Shown here: piece by piece, positions 9,067 to 17,141 of the stretch
Layout: every line of letters starts with the position of its first letter
Position numbering within the stretch: the stretch's first letter is position 1
Assembly: GCF_000518545.1 (NCBI RefSeq)
Contig: NZ_JADU01000001.1
Span: forward strand, 248,001-312,000
Length of the DNA stretch: 64,000 nt
Reading direction: 5' to 3'
Origin: Hallella seregens ATCC 51272
GTDB taxonomy: Bacteria > Bacteroidota > Bacteroidia > Bacteroidales > Bacteroidaceae
The notes under the pieces: generated by a model
What the model was told of the DNA's origin: nothing
The model's input: only the letters and a program-made list of their open reading frames with translations
The model's database searches: none
Translations under genes and position numbers: made by a program

Positions 9067-10403
9067 AGCAACGCGATTCTTATAGCCAGTATGGCGACCG
9101 AGACGACCCACAGCGGCATGTACCGGCGGAAAGGCGCCACGCCTGTTCCACTTAGGTGCAGGATGTGGAAATACATGGCCAGGTTCACCAAGGAACAGGC
9201 CACGGCATACACCGTAAGGATGTGATAGAGGTTGTGGCTTAGCTCGCAACCCAAAATGATGCTCCCGATAGCCACCAGCGAATAGGCCAGATTGTAGCCG
9301 AAGAGCACACGCTGCTTGTTGAGAAAGCGGAACAAGGGGATGAGGGGTTGCGTAAGAATGGTGGGGAAAGACCAGAAAGCCAGGCACAAGGCAATGTTGC
9401 CCGCCGTGGCCCACTTGCTTCCGAGGAACACCACCACGAGCTTGTCGCCGCCGCAGGCAAGCACCAGCATCGGCACGAAAGCGATGAGTGCCACCACCTT
9501 GCCCACCTGCCGGGTGCACCGCAGCCGGTGTTCCAGCTGTCCGCGGTTGGTGCAGAGCTGCTCGTAATACACGCGGCCGATGGCCGATCCGACGAGCGTC
9601 ATGGGCAGCAGTAACAGTTGCAGGATGATGGAGTAGCAGCCTATCGTCGACTTGTCAAAGTAGCCCACCAGCACCAGCAGGGGCACGCTGAAGCCCGCGT
9701 AGCACAGCAGACTGGAGGGAGCGTCGTAGAGAGCGAAGTTGCGGTAGCGCGACACGATGGCCCCGATGCGCCTGATGTTGAAAGCCCAGAGGCTGCGCAG
9801 CTTGCCCGTGCGCACCAGGCAGATGAGCAGAAACAGGAATGTGGCCAGCTGGGCAAGGGTGGTGCCGAGTATCAGTCCGTTGAAAGCGGAGACTGTCACC
9901 AGCCCGAAGAGCACCCGGAAAGCAGCCTGCGACCCTCCCAGCACCACGCTTTCCAAGGCCAGATGGGTGTACTGTCCGTAGCGGTTGCACAGGTTGCTCG
10001 CCACCGTGTGGGCGGCATACGCCAGCAGATAGGCCAGCAGGAGCACCACCGACGGGAAGTGGTCGAAGAAAGCCATGCCCCGGTTGCGGCCCCAGCCAAA
10101 GACAAGAAGTGTGGCGGCGGAGACCAGCACGCCCAGTGTAAGGCAGAGGGCCGACACGTAGGGCACCTCCTCTTCCGAAGCCTTGACGATGGTGTTCTCA
10201 TATCCGGCGAAGATGGCGATGGTCAGTATTGCGACAAACGACGAGAACACGCCCCACTCGCCGAAGTCGGACGGCTGGTAGAGGCGCGAGAGAATCGGTG
10301 TCACTACCACAGGGAGTAGGAACATGACGATGTTGCTGGCCGACATTTTCATCGTGTTGAGCAACAGCGGACTGTTCTTGATGCTTTGGGCAATCTTCTT
10401 CAA
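9063..10403 (-). CDS. wzx: Wzx-type polysaccharide flippase
   Basis: A 446-residue membrane protein with about 12 helices, in the MOP superfamily (polysaccharide biosynthesis/oligosaccharide flippase). The N-terminal helix region NIVMFLLPVVVTPILSRLYQ followed by PSDFGEWGVFSSFVAI is the classic Wzx/PST start. It should flip the undecaprenyl-linked repeat unit to the periplasm. Both ends overlap neighbours as ATGA (start 10400-10403 with the acetyltransferase, end 9063-9066 with the polymerase), showing tight translational coupling. Confidence 0.9.
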   Translation of the reverse strand: MKKIAQSIKNSPLLLNTMKMSASNIVMFLLPVVVTPILSRLYQPSDFGEWGVFSSFVAILTIAIFAGYENTIVKASEEEVPYVSALCLTLGVLVSAATLLVFGWGRNRGMAFFDHFPSVVLLLAYLLAYAAHTVASNLCNRYGQYTHLALESVVLGGSQAAFRVLFGLVTVSAFNGLILGTTLAQLATFLFLLICLVRTGKLRSLWAFNIRRIGAIVSRYRNFALYDAPSSLLCYAGFSVPLLVLVGYFDKSTIGCYSIILQLLLLPMTLVGSAIGRVYYEQLCTNRGQLEHRLRCTRQVGKVVALIAFVPMLVLACGGDKLVVVFLGSKWATAGNIALCLAFWSFPTILTQPLIPLFRFLNKQRVLFGYNLAYSLVAIGSIILGCELSHNLYHILTVYAVACSLVNLAMYFHILHLSGTGVAPFRRYMPLWVVSVAILAIRIALL

Positions 10404-11302
10404 AACTTGTATCTTTTAGGCGAGGGCACGTAGTACATGGTGACTCCCTTGCGCCCCAGCTCCAGCATTTTGTCCAGGCAGGGCTTCGACTCAAACACCT
10501 TGACGAGCAGATTGGAGAGGCGCGTCTTGCGGTAGATGGCGGGCCCGAAGTGGCGGATGAGCGTCATCTCGTGCGTTCGGCGCTCCAGGTCGCCTTCCAC
10601 GCAACTGTACTGCCGCACCTGTCCCTGCGGGTCGTAGTAGCGGTAGGTCTTCCTGAGGGTGAAAAATTGCGCCCAGTAAGGGTGTTCCTTGTAGAGCAGG
10701 GCCTCCACGCAGTGGTCGAAGGTGCCGATGTAGTGGCTGTCGAGACCCAGGGTGAAGACCAGTGCGCCGAGCGTGGTCATGCGGTACCAGGGCGAGTCTT
10801 CGTCCCAGCAGTTTGCGCAGTGGCTGTGGTCGCGCAGCAGCCAGTCGGCGTGCCGGCCCCAGGCACACACGGAGTGCTGCACGTTGATGCTGCGCTTCAC
10901 GCCGGGACTCTGCCTGAAAGTCTCGGCCAGATGTCCGGCAAAGGTCTTGTCGTGTGCGGGGTCGAAGATGCGGCTGTCGTCGTGTTGCAGGGCTGGGTCA
11001 GGGTAGGCTGGCATGAGCAGCGTGCCCTCGGGGGTGAGCGTTTGCTGTATGCGGGCAATGAGTTCTTCGGCTGTTCCGCGGTAGTTGTAGAACTCTTTCA
11101 TTGAGGCGTGGATGCACACCACGCTGCCCGCCCGCATGCCCAGCGCGCACATCACGCCCACTATGTCGTCGGCCGTGTACGTGCGATGATACACGAGCAT
11201 GCCCATCCGCTTGTGCAAATTCTTGCGCAACAAGGAGAAATCCCGTATGCCGGTCACTCGCTTCAGGGCCATTCCCAGTGTGGTCAGCGCGCTCTGCCGC
11301 AT
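10400..11302 (-). CDS. AAC(3)-family N-acetyltransferase of a polysaccharide locus
   Basis: A 300-residue protein of the aminoglycoside 3-N-acetyltransferase fold. The family features seen are VVCIHASMKEFYNYRG, GTLLMPAYPDP, the conserved region RSINVQHSVCAWGRHADWL and the segment DSPWYRMTTLGALVFTLG. Members in capsule and O-antigen clusters act on amino sugars or related intermediates with acetyl-CoA rather than on antibiotics. The aminotransferase in the same operon would provide an amino group for it (inference). It sits between the Wzz-like gene (3-base gap) and the flippase (ATGA overlap). Confidence 0.85.
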   Translation of the reverse strand: MRQSALTTLGMALKRVTGIRDFSLLRKNLHKRMGMLVYHRTYTADDIVGVMCALGMRAGSVVCIHASMKEFYNYRGTAEELIARIQQTLTPEGTLLMPAYPDPALQHDDSRIFDPAHDKTFAGHLAETFRQSPGVKRSINVQHSVCAWGRHADWLLRDHSHCANCWDEDSPWYRMTTLGALVFTLGLDSHYIGTFDHCVEALLYKEHPYWAQFFTLRKTYRYYDPQGQVRQYSCVEGDLERRTHEMTLIRHFGPAIYRKTRLSNLLVKVFESKPCLDKMLELGRKGVTMYYVPSPKRYKF

Positions 11303-11305
11303 GGG

Positions 11306-12328
11306 TCAGACAAAGATTTTGAGCACGTCTTTCCGCACGGCCCACACCGTGAGCAGCGTGCAGGTGAGTAGTTCCATAATCAAGACAAACAGCATGCGCT
11401 TGGGACCGGCCGGCTTTACCGGCACCGAGGCACCCTTGAGGAGGGTGAACACAGGCGTCTTCTCCTGCAGCTTGGCCCGGGCAGCCTCGTATTGGTTGCG
11501 GGCATTGGAGTAGGTATTGAACTTCAGCTGCATGTTGTTCTCCATGTCTTCTATCTTCGACTGCACGGCCTGGAGCACCAAATCCTGATTGGCGTCCGAG
11601 TAGGCGGCATAGCTGCGGCGGGCTTTCTCGTATTCGGCCTGCGCTTCCTGAGTTATCTTTTTATAGTAGGCCACGTCCTTGCGGGCCTTGTCCGTGCGGT
11701 AGGCGGTGATGAAAGCCTTCAGTCGGGTGCTCAGCGAGTCGGCCAGTGTCTTGCACACCAGCGGGTCCTGGGCAGTTGCCGTGATGGTGATGACACCGTC
11801 CTTGGAGTCCACTTTCAGCGTCACGTTGTCACGAATGGCCTCGGCCACGCGGCTCTGCTTCTTGTCCAGGGCATAGGGCGAGAGCCTGTTCATGGTCAGA
11901 GGCTCCTCTTTCTTGCCCAGCAGCCCGACCCACCAGGGAGTCTTCTGCCGGTTGGCCAGATAGTCGAAGTAGGTGTACCGCTGTCCCTCCTTGGTGCGCA
12001 CGGGGATGCTGAAAAGCTCGGCCACGAAGCGGTTGTCCTCCATCAGCTCCGGGTAGAGCAGTGGAGTGATGGCGTCGGTGCTCTTGATTTGCGACATGTC
12101 GATGCCCAGCGATGAGGCCAGCGAGCCTATGGAGCCCGTGTTGGTCGCGTTGCCGGTCTCGGGGGCCAGCTTGGTATCGGTGGTGTAGTATCGTGGCATG
12201 CTCAGGATGAGCAGGCAGTAGGCGGCCAGGCTCACGGGCACCGCGATGGCGAAGAGCCGTCCGTGCTCCCTGATTCTCCTGATGATGAGCCGCAGGTCTA
12301 TGACTGCCGTTTGGGTTTTTTCGTTCAT
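11306..12328 (-). CDS. wzz: Wzz-like chain length determinant protein
   Basis: A 340-residue inner-membrane protein with the topology of polysaccharide co-polymerases: an N-terminal helix (LFAIAVPVSLAAYCLLILSM, about residues 25-45), a periplasmic domain with a long coiled-coil (about 195-290, rich in Lys, Glu, Ala and Gln), a Pro-rich motif (ASVPVKPAGPKR) and a C-terminal helix (MLFVLIMELLTCTLLTVWAV). It lacks the cytoplasmic tyrosine kinase domain of Wzc, so it is a Wzz-only form. It should control chain length together with the Wzy-like polymerase. Downstream of the export gene with a 72-base gap. Confidence 0.9.
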   Translation of the reverse strand: MNEKTQTAVIDLRLIIRRIREHGRLFAIAVPVSLAAYCLLILSMPRYYTTDTKLAPETGNATNTGSIGSLASSLGIDMSQIKSTDAITPLLYPELMEDNRFVAELFSIPVRTKEGQRYTYFDYLANRQKTPWWVGLLGKKEEPLTMNRLSPYALDKKQSRVAEAIRDNVTLKVDSKDGVITITATAQDPLVCKTLADSLSTRLKAFITAYRTDKARKDVAYYKKITQEAQAEYEKARRSYAAYSDANQDLVLQAVQSKIEDMENNMQLKFNTYSNARNQYEAARAKLQEKTPVFTLLKGASVPVKPAGPKRMLFVLIMELLTCTLLTVWAVRKDVLKIFV

Positions 12329-12400
12329 TGTTCTATAGATTACGTGCGTGCAGGCGGGCCGACAGCCGTGGCCGTCACGTGTGAGGGTGGGGCGTAATGG

Positions 12401-14995
12401 TTACTTGGCCAGGTTGGCGATGGTGGCAATCATGGCTGCGATGCTGGCCATACCCGAGCCCAGGCTCATGGTCTCGGCAATGCTCATGCGGCGGCTGATC
12501 TTGCTCGGCACCACGATTTCGCAGCCCGGCAGGATGTGTGCGCCCTGGCTCAGCTTGCCCACCATGCCGTTCATGTAGATGACGTAGGCGTTGCTCTTGC
12601 GTGCGTTCTGCGAAAAGCCGCCGGCTGCATTGATGTAATACTTCGCGCCCTTGCCCTTTTGGTAGGCAATGGTGTTGGGATACATCACGGCTCCGTTGAT
12701 TTTTACCGTGGCCGTGTACTGTGGCAGGATGAGCTTGTCGCCCTCGCGCAGCACGATGTTGGCGTCGCTCGTGGGGTCGGCCAGGGCCTTGTCGAGCTCG
12801 ATGCCCACGGGGTAGGTGTTGGGAACCTGGTATTTGTCCAGCTGCGAGTTGGCCTGCTGGGCCACCTGCTGTATGTTGCCCGAGTTGCTGCTGGCGGCCA
12901 GTGCCATGAGTTGCTGCTGCAACTGCTCCTGCTGCATCTTGAAAGCCGCCTCCATGCGCACGCGTTCCGATTCGGTGGGCACGCGTTCCAGGCGGGCGCC
13001 TTTCACGTAGGCCTGGTCGGTGATGCCGCCGGCCGCCTTGAGCAGGTCGGTGAGACGGGCGTTACGTCGGGTGAGCGTGTAGTCGCCGGCAAAGACCACT
13101 TCGCCCTCGATCGACACGTTCTTCTGTTCGGAATAGGCCGGGCTCTTGCGCACATACACCTCGTCAAAGGGCATGAGCGTGAAGCCGGGCTGGCCGTCTA
13201 CCACGAAGCCGTCCTTCAGTGCAAAGCTGTAACTGCGGGCGATGATGCTGTCGGTGGACAGCGCCCGGGGGTTGCCCACGCGGCGGCTCACGTCTACTTT
13301 CACCGTGGAGGCTGTCTCCTTGAGGCCGCCAGCCTGGAGCACGAAGTCCTCCAGCGTCTCGTTGTCGGCATACTTGTAGATGCCCGGATAGTGCACTTCG
13401 CCGTGTATGGTGATGGTGCGCTCGGTCATGGCTTCCTGCCGGGAGGGGATGAAGAGCACGTCGTTCTCCCTGAGCGGCAGGTCGGCCACGCGGCCGCTCA
13501 TGATGCCTTCCACGTCCACGCTCACCACTTCGAGCGTGCGGTCGGCTTTCATACGGTGCATCACGGCGCGGTTGGTAAAGGCCTCCTCGGTGAGTCCCTC
13601 GGCATGTTGGATGAGTGTGCGCACGCTGTTGATGCTGTTGCCCATCTGGTACATGCCGGGACGGAACACAGCTCCTTTCACTTCCACCGTGTTCTGGTAG
13701 CGCGGCAGGATGGAGTCCACGCTCACGCTGTCGCCGTCGGCCATGCGGAAACTGCTCATATCGAACTCCTCCACATTGAAGACGGCATACTCGCGGCCCG
13801 TCTTTCGGTTCACGCGCACGGCCTTGGTGTAGGCGTCGCCGGTGAATCCTCCGGCATAGCGCAACAGGCTTTCCACGCTCTCGCTCTTGCGCATCTCGTA
13901 GAACATGGGGCGTTTCACCTTGCCCGTGAGGTTGACCAGGCAGTCGTAGGGCCCGACGATGATGACGTCGCCGTCGGCAAGCCGCACGTTGCCCGTCATC
14001 TTGCCGTTCAGGATATAGTCGTAGATGTCGCACACGCTGACGAGCCTGTTGCGGCGGTATATCTTGATATTGCGCAGTGTGCCCAGCTCGTTGGTGCCGC
14101 CTGCCATGTAGAGTGCATGGAACACGGTGGCAAAGGCCGAGAGCGTGTAGGTGCCGGGGTTCTTCACTTCGCCCATCACATTGATGGAGATGGTACGTGT
14201 CTGGCCCAGCGAAATCTTGATTTGGCTGCTCTGATAGCGCGCTCCCAAGCGGCCGCGGATACGGGCGTTGGCCTGTGCCACCGTCAGTCCGCTCACGGCG
14301 ATGGGCCCGAAATTCTCCACCACGATGTCGCCGTCGGGCGAGACGGTGGTCGTGAGGCTCTTCTGCGAGGCCCCGTACACGTCGATGACCACCGCGTCGC
14401 CCGGCCCCAGCCGGTAGTTCTGTGGGGTGGCAATGTTCATTTCCGGTTCAAAGGTGAGCTCCTTGTTGTTGAAGATGTCGCGGCCGAACACCTTTCTCTG
14501 TTCCTTTTTCTGCCAGTTCAGCATGCGGCGCAGCAGGGCCAGCGAGTCTTCGGGCGTCATGAGTGCAAGCTCGTCCTGCATCTGTACGAAGTCGGCATCG
14601 TTCTCGTCGTACTTCTCTTTCCACTTGCTTGTGCCCTGTATGCGCTGCGAGGTGGTGGCCTCGCGCTGCTGCCCCTCGCGCTGGGTACGGGCCTTGTCGG
14701 CCTCCTTGTCCTTGCCGTTGTTGGTGCGCAGACGGTTGTCGGTGGCCTTGCTTTGGTCGGCGCGGCCCAGTCCGCCGTCCTGGCTCATCTGCTGGTATTT
14801 GCGGCGCACGCGGCGAATCTGCGTGATGTCCACGCCCCGCTGCATCAGCTTGGTCACGATTTGGGACTGCGGAGTGCCCCGTTCCACTTCCTGCTGCACG
14901 AACTGGGCCACCTGCGTGTCGGTCATCGACGACTGGGCCTGCACGGCCATGGGAGCCAGCAAGAGGAGGGAAAGTGCTATGATTAATTTTTTCAT
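12401..14995 (-). CDS. outer-membrane polysaccharide export protein with multiple SLBB domains (Wza-like)
   Basis: An 864-residue protein starting at MKKLIIALSLLLLAPMAVQAQ (ATG at 14995), a standard signal peptide; the frame is open up to 15409 but the extra part is noncoding. After a charged, probably coiled region (about 25-150) comes the Poly_export domain (NYRLGPGDAVVIDVYG, SPDGDIVVENFGPIAV) and then several SLBB repeats with GEV-, GGF- and GGL-type turns (GEVKNPGTYTLS, VEVKGAVFRPGMYQMG, IHGEVHYPGIYKY, IEGEVVFAGDYTL, VKINGAVMYPNT). A Gln-rich stretch (QEQLQQQLMALAA) interrupts the last third. The C terminus has a weakly hydrophobic helix. It forms the outer-membrane/periplasmic export channel. 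A promoter lies directly upstream on the minus strand. Confidence 0.93.
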   Translation of the reverse strand: MKKLIIALSLLLLAPMAVQAQSSMTDTQVAQFVQQEVERGTPQSQIVTKLMQRGVDITQIRRVRRKYQQMSQDGGLGRADQSKATDNRLRTNNGKDKEADKARTQREGQQREATTSQRIQGTSKWKEKYDENDADFVQMQDELALMTPEDSLALLRRMLNWQKKEQRKVFGRDIFNNKELTFEPEMNIATPQNYRLGPGDAVVIDVYGASQKSLTTTVSPDGDIVVENFGPIAVSGLTVAQANARIRGRLGARYQSSQIKISLGQTRTISINVMGEVKNPGTYTLSAFATVFHALYMAGGTNELGTLRNIKIYRRNRLVSVCDIYDYILNGKMTGNVRLADGDVIIVGPYDCLVNLTGKVKRPMFYEMRKSESVESLLRYAGGFTGDAYTKAVRVNRKTGREYAVFNVEEFDMSSFRMADGDSVSVDSILPRYQNTVEVKGAVFRPGMYQMGNSINSVRTLIQHAEGLTEEAFTNRAVMHRMKADRTLEVVSVDVEGIMSGRVADLPLRENDVLFIPSRQEAMTERTITIHGEVHYPGIYKYADNETLEDFVLQAGGLKETASTVKVDVSRRVGNPRALSTDSIIARSYSFALKDGFVVDGQPGFTLMPFDEVYVRKSPAYSEQKNVSIEGEVVFAGDYTLTRRNARLTDLLKAAGGITDQAYVKGARLERVPTESERVRMEAAFKMQQEQLQQQLMALAASSNSGNIQQVAQQANSQLDKYQVPNTYPVGIELDKALADPTSDANIVLREGDKLILPQYTATVKINGAVMYPNTIAYQKGKGAKYYINAAGGFSQNARKSNAYVIYMNGMVGKLSQGAHILPGCEIVVPSKISRRMSIAETMSLGSGMASIAAMIATIANLAK

Positions 14996-15013
14996 ACGGC
15001 CTTGTTTTGGCTG

Positions 15014-15021
15014 CAAAGGTA
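15014..15021 (-). promoter_or_regulatory. Bacteroidota -7 box for the polysaccharide export operon
   Basis: On the minus strand this reads TACCTTTG, an exact match to the TAnnTTTG -7 element of the primary sigma factor in Bacteroidota. It lies 18 bases upstream of the start codon at 14995, giving a very short leader. The -33 element is not clear. Confidence 0.65.
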
Positions 15022-15330
15022 CAACAAATTGGGTGAACGGCGAAAGGTTTGCCGCGGCTTTTTGACTTCTCCCGCCCCATCCCGGGTGTGTGCCGGGGCC
15101 TCCCCGGCCTTGTGGCGGCGCGGCCGGGGCTTTGCAGTGGGGCCGTGGCGGCCTTGCGACGACGGTGCAATCGCAACGCGTCTGCGCCGTAATCGCCGCG
15201 CGTCCACGGTGCAATCTCAGTGCGAATACGGCGTGATCGCCACGCGCCCACGGCGTGCTGCGGGCAGGGCGGGCGGCTGCGCCGCAAAGTTTCACCATTA
15301 TTGGGTATTGCGGCAGTAGGACGGAATGCT

Positions 15331-15338
15331 TACTTTTG
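15331..15338 (+). promoter_or_regulatory. Bacteroidota -7 box for the ABC transporter operon
   Basis: TACTTTTG is an exact TAnnTTTG match 21 bases upstream of the start codon at 15360. A TTG about 20 bases further upstream (15308-15310) fits the -33 element. No clear Fur-like operator was recognised around it. Confidence 0.65.
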
Positions 15339-15359
15339 TAAGGAACAAAAACCGCAAAC

Positions 15360-17141
15360 ATGAACAGGTCTGATAATAATAAGGTGAAGAAACCCTCGGC
15401 CCTGCGCACCCTAATGGGCTATGCTGGGCCGTTGCGCTGGCTCCTGGTGGGCTCGTGGGTGCTCTCGGCAACGAGTGCACTGATGGGGTTGGCGCCCTTG
15501 GTCTATATCTGGCAGATATTGCACGACGTGCTTGACGGCCGCATGGCCCACGTGGCGCACTACGGATGGGTGGCCGTGGGCTGGGCCGTGGCGGCGATGG
15601 CGGTCTATGTGGGGGCGCTGATGTGCTCGCACGTGGCGGCATTCCGTGTGGCAACCAACATTCGCCGGCGGCTTCTGCGCCACATCGTGCGGCTGCCCCT
15701 GGGCTTCATGGACGGCATGGGCAGCGGACGGCTGCGCAAGACGGTCAACGAGGCCAGCGCCGCCACGGAGACCTATCTGGCCCACCGGCTGCCCGATATG
15801 GCCGGGAGCTATGCCACGCCCGCGGGCATGCTGGTGTTGCTGTTTTGGTTCGACTGGCACATGGGACTGCTCTGCATGGCCACCGTGGCACTGGCCTTTG
15901 CCATCCTCTTTGCGTTCATGATAGGGCCGTCGCTCCGCCAGACCATGACCGAATACCAGAATGCGCTCGACCGCATGTCGAACGAGGCCGTGGAATACGT
16001 GCGCGGCATCCCGGTGGTGAAGACGTTCGGGCAGACGGTGTTCTCGTTCAAGCGGTTCAAACAGACCATCGACGACTACAGTTGCTGGGTCATCGGCTAC
16101 ACGCGCTCGGTGCGCACGCCGATGATTTTCTACACAACGATCAGCAATGGCGTGTTTGCCGTGCTCGTGGGCTATGCGCTTTGGGCCGCCGCCGAGGCCG
16201 CCACACACGCGTTTCTGCTCAATCTTGTCTACTACGTCATCGTGTCCCCGGTGCTCACGCTGATGCTTACGCGTATCATGTTTCAGAGTGAAGACCTCAT
16301 GTTGGTGGAGGACGCCCTGCACCGCATTGGCGAGGTGATGGCCATGGAACCCCTGCCCGAGACGGCCAGCCCCCGGCAGCCCCGCGACCATGGCATAGTG
16401 CTCGCCGACGTGTCGTTTGCTTATCTCTCGGCCCGGGGCCGCTCGGCCGCCGTCAGCCACGTGTCGCTGGAGGTGAAAGCCGGCGAGCATGTGGCCTTCG
16501 TGGGGCCGTCGGGCGGCGGCAAGACCACGCTGGCCAGCCTCGTGGCCCGGTTCTGGGATGCCGACAGCGGCGTGGTGAGCGTGGGCGGCGTGGATGTGAA
16601 GCAGATAGCCAAACACACGATGATGGACACCGTCTCCTTTGTCTTTCAGGACAGCTGCCTGCTCAAGACCTCCATTCTCGAGAACGTGCGCCTGGGCCGT
16701 CCGGCGGCCACGCGGGCCGAGGTGGAGGCGGCGCTCGAGGCCGCACAGTGCGGCGACATCGTGGCCCGCTTGCCGCGGGGCATCGACACCGTGATAGGCA
16801 GCCGCGGAACCTACCTTTCCGGGGGCGAGCAGCAGCGCGTGGCCATCGCCCGTGCCATGCTGCGCAACACGCCGATACTGATTCTCGACGAGGCCACGGC
16901 CTTTGCCGACCCCGACAACGAGGAGCGCGTGCTGCGGGCTTTCGACGTGCTGGGCCGGGGAAAGACCGTGCTCATGATAGCCCACCGGCTCTCCACGGTG
17001 GTGAGGGCCGACCGCATCTTTGTGCTCAGCAACGGCAGCGTGGCCGAGCAGGGCACCCATGCCGAACTGCTCGCGCAGGGCGGGCTCTATGCCTCCATGT
17101 GGAAACAATACAACGAAACCCTAAACTATCAGAGAAGATGA
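15360..17141 (+). CDS. ABC transporter, fused permease and ATPase (IrtA/YbtP-like half)
   Basis: A 593-residue half transporter: six membrane helices in a type-I exporter fold (about 1-320) and an ATPase domain (about 345-593) with Walker A GPSGGGKTTL, signature LSGGEQQRVAIARA, Walker B LILDEATAF and switch His in MIAHRLS, all intact. The sequence style (AFRVATNIRRRLLRHIVRLPLGFMD) resembles the IrtAB/YbtPQ group, exporters in fold that import ferric siderophores. Its stop overlaps the next ABC gene as ATGA, so the two halves are co-translated and probably form a heterodimer. Substrate is not provable from sequence; the haem/iron operon 7 kb away and the lack of a HmuTUV-type importer make iron chelate or haem a reasonable guess. 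Confidence 0.9.
   Translation: MNRSDNNKVKKPSALRTLMGYAGPLRWLLVGSWVLSATSALMGLAPLVYIWQILHDVLDGRMAHVAHYGWVAVGWAVAAMAVYVGALMCSHVAAFRVATNIRRRLLRHIVRLPLGFMDGMGSGRLRKTVNEASAATETYLAHRLPDMAGSYATPAGMLVLLFWFDWHMGLLCMATVALAFAILFAFMIGPSLRQTMTEYQNALDRMSNEAVEYVRGIPVVKTFGQTVFSFKRFKQTIDDYSCWVIGYTRSVRTPMIFYTTISNGVFAVLVGYALWAAAEAATHAFLLNLVYYVIVSPVLTLMLTRIMFQSEDLMLVEDALHRIGEVMAMEPLPETASPRQPRDHGIVLADVSFAYLSARGRSAAVSHVSLEVKAGEHVAFVGPSGGGKTTLASLVARFWDADSGVVSVGGVDVKQIAKHTMMDTVSFVFQDSCLLKTSILENVRLGRPAATRAEVEAALEAAQCGDIVARLPRGIDTVIGSRGTYLSGGEQQRVAIARAMLRNTPILILDEATAFADPDNEERVLRAFDVLGRGKTVLMIAHRLSTVVRADRIFVLSNGSVAEQGTHAELLAQGGLYASMWKQYNETLNYQRR

Larger units (their letters stand above)
15000..15359. other. 360-base divergent intergenic region with G+C-rich quasi-repeats
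   Basis: This region separates the leftward export gene from the rightward ABC operon. It holds one promoter-like box for each direction (15014-15021 minus, 15331-15338 plus). Between them lies a very G+C-rich stretch with no plausible gene, containing GACGGTGCAA (15161-15170), CCACGGTGCAATC (15204-15216) and TACGGCGTGATCGC (15227-15240). Nearly the same words occur at 53154-53255, suggesting a dispersed noncoding repeat family. Confidence 0.6.

Noticed and set aside
9067..9519. N-terminal extension of the Wzy-like frame
   Set aside because: It runs over the flippase coding sequence in another frame; the ATGA overlap at 9063-9066 is the natural start.
10400..11302. Aminoglycoside resistance gene
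   Set aside because: The fold matches AAC(3), but it is translationally coupled to wzx inside a polysaccharide operon, where such enzymes act on amino sugars.
12536..14986. Long 816-codon plus-strand open frame opposite the SLBB export gene
   Set aside because: It lies fully antisense to a gene with clear domains, is rich in Val, His, Ala and Gly as expected from the complement of G+C-rich codons, and has no recognisable motif. It is a shadow frame.
14996..15409. N-terminal extension of the export protein frame
   Set aside because: The extension crosses the promoter box and the quasi-repeat block; the signal peptide at 14995 gives a clear start.
15411..17108. 565-codon minus-strand open frame opposite the first ABC transporter
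   Set aside because: It has low-complexity His/Gly/Arg-rich sequence and lies exactly over a well-supported gene. It is a shadow frame caused by G+C bias.
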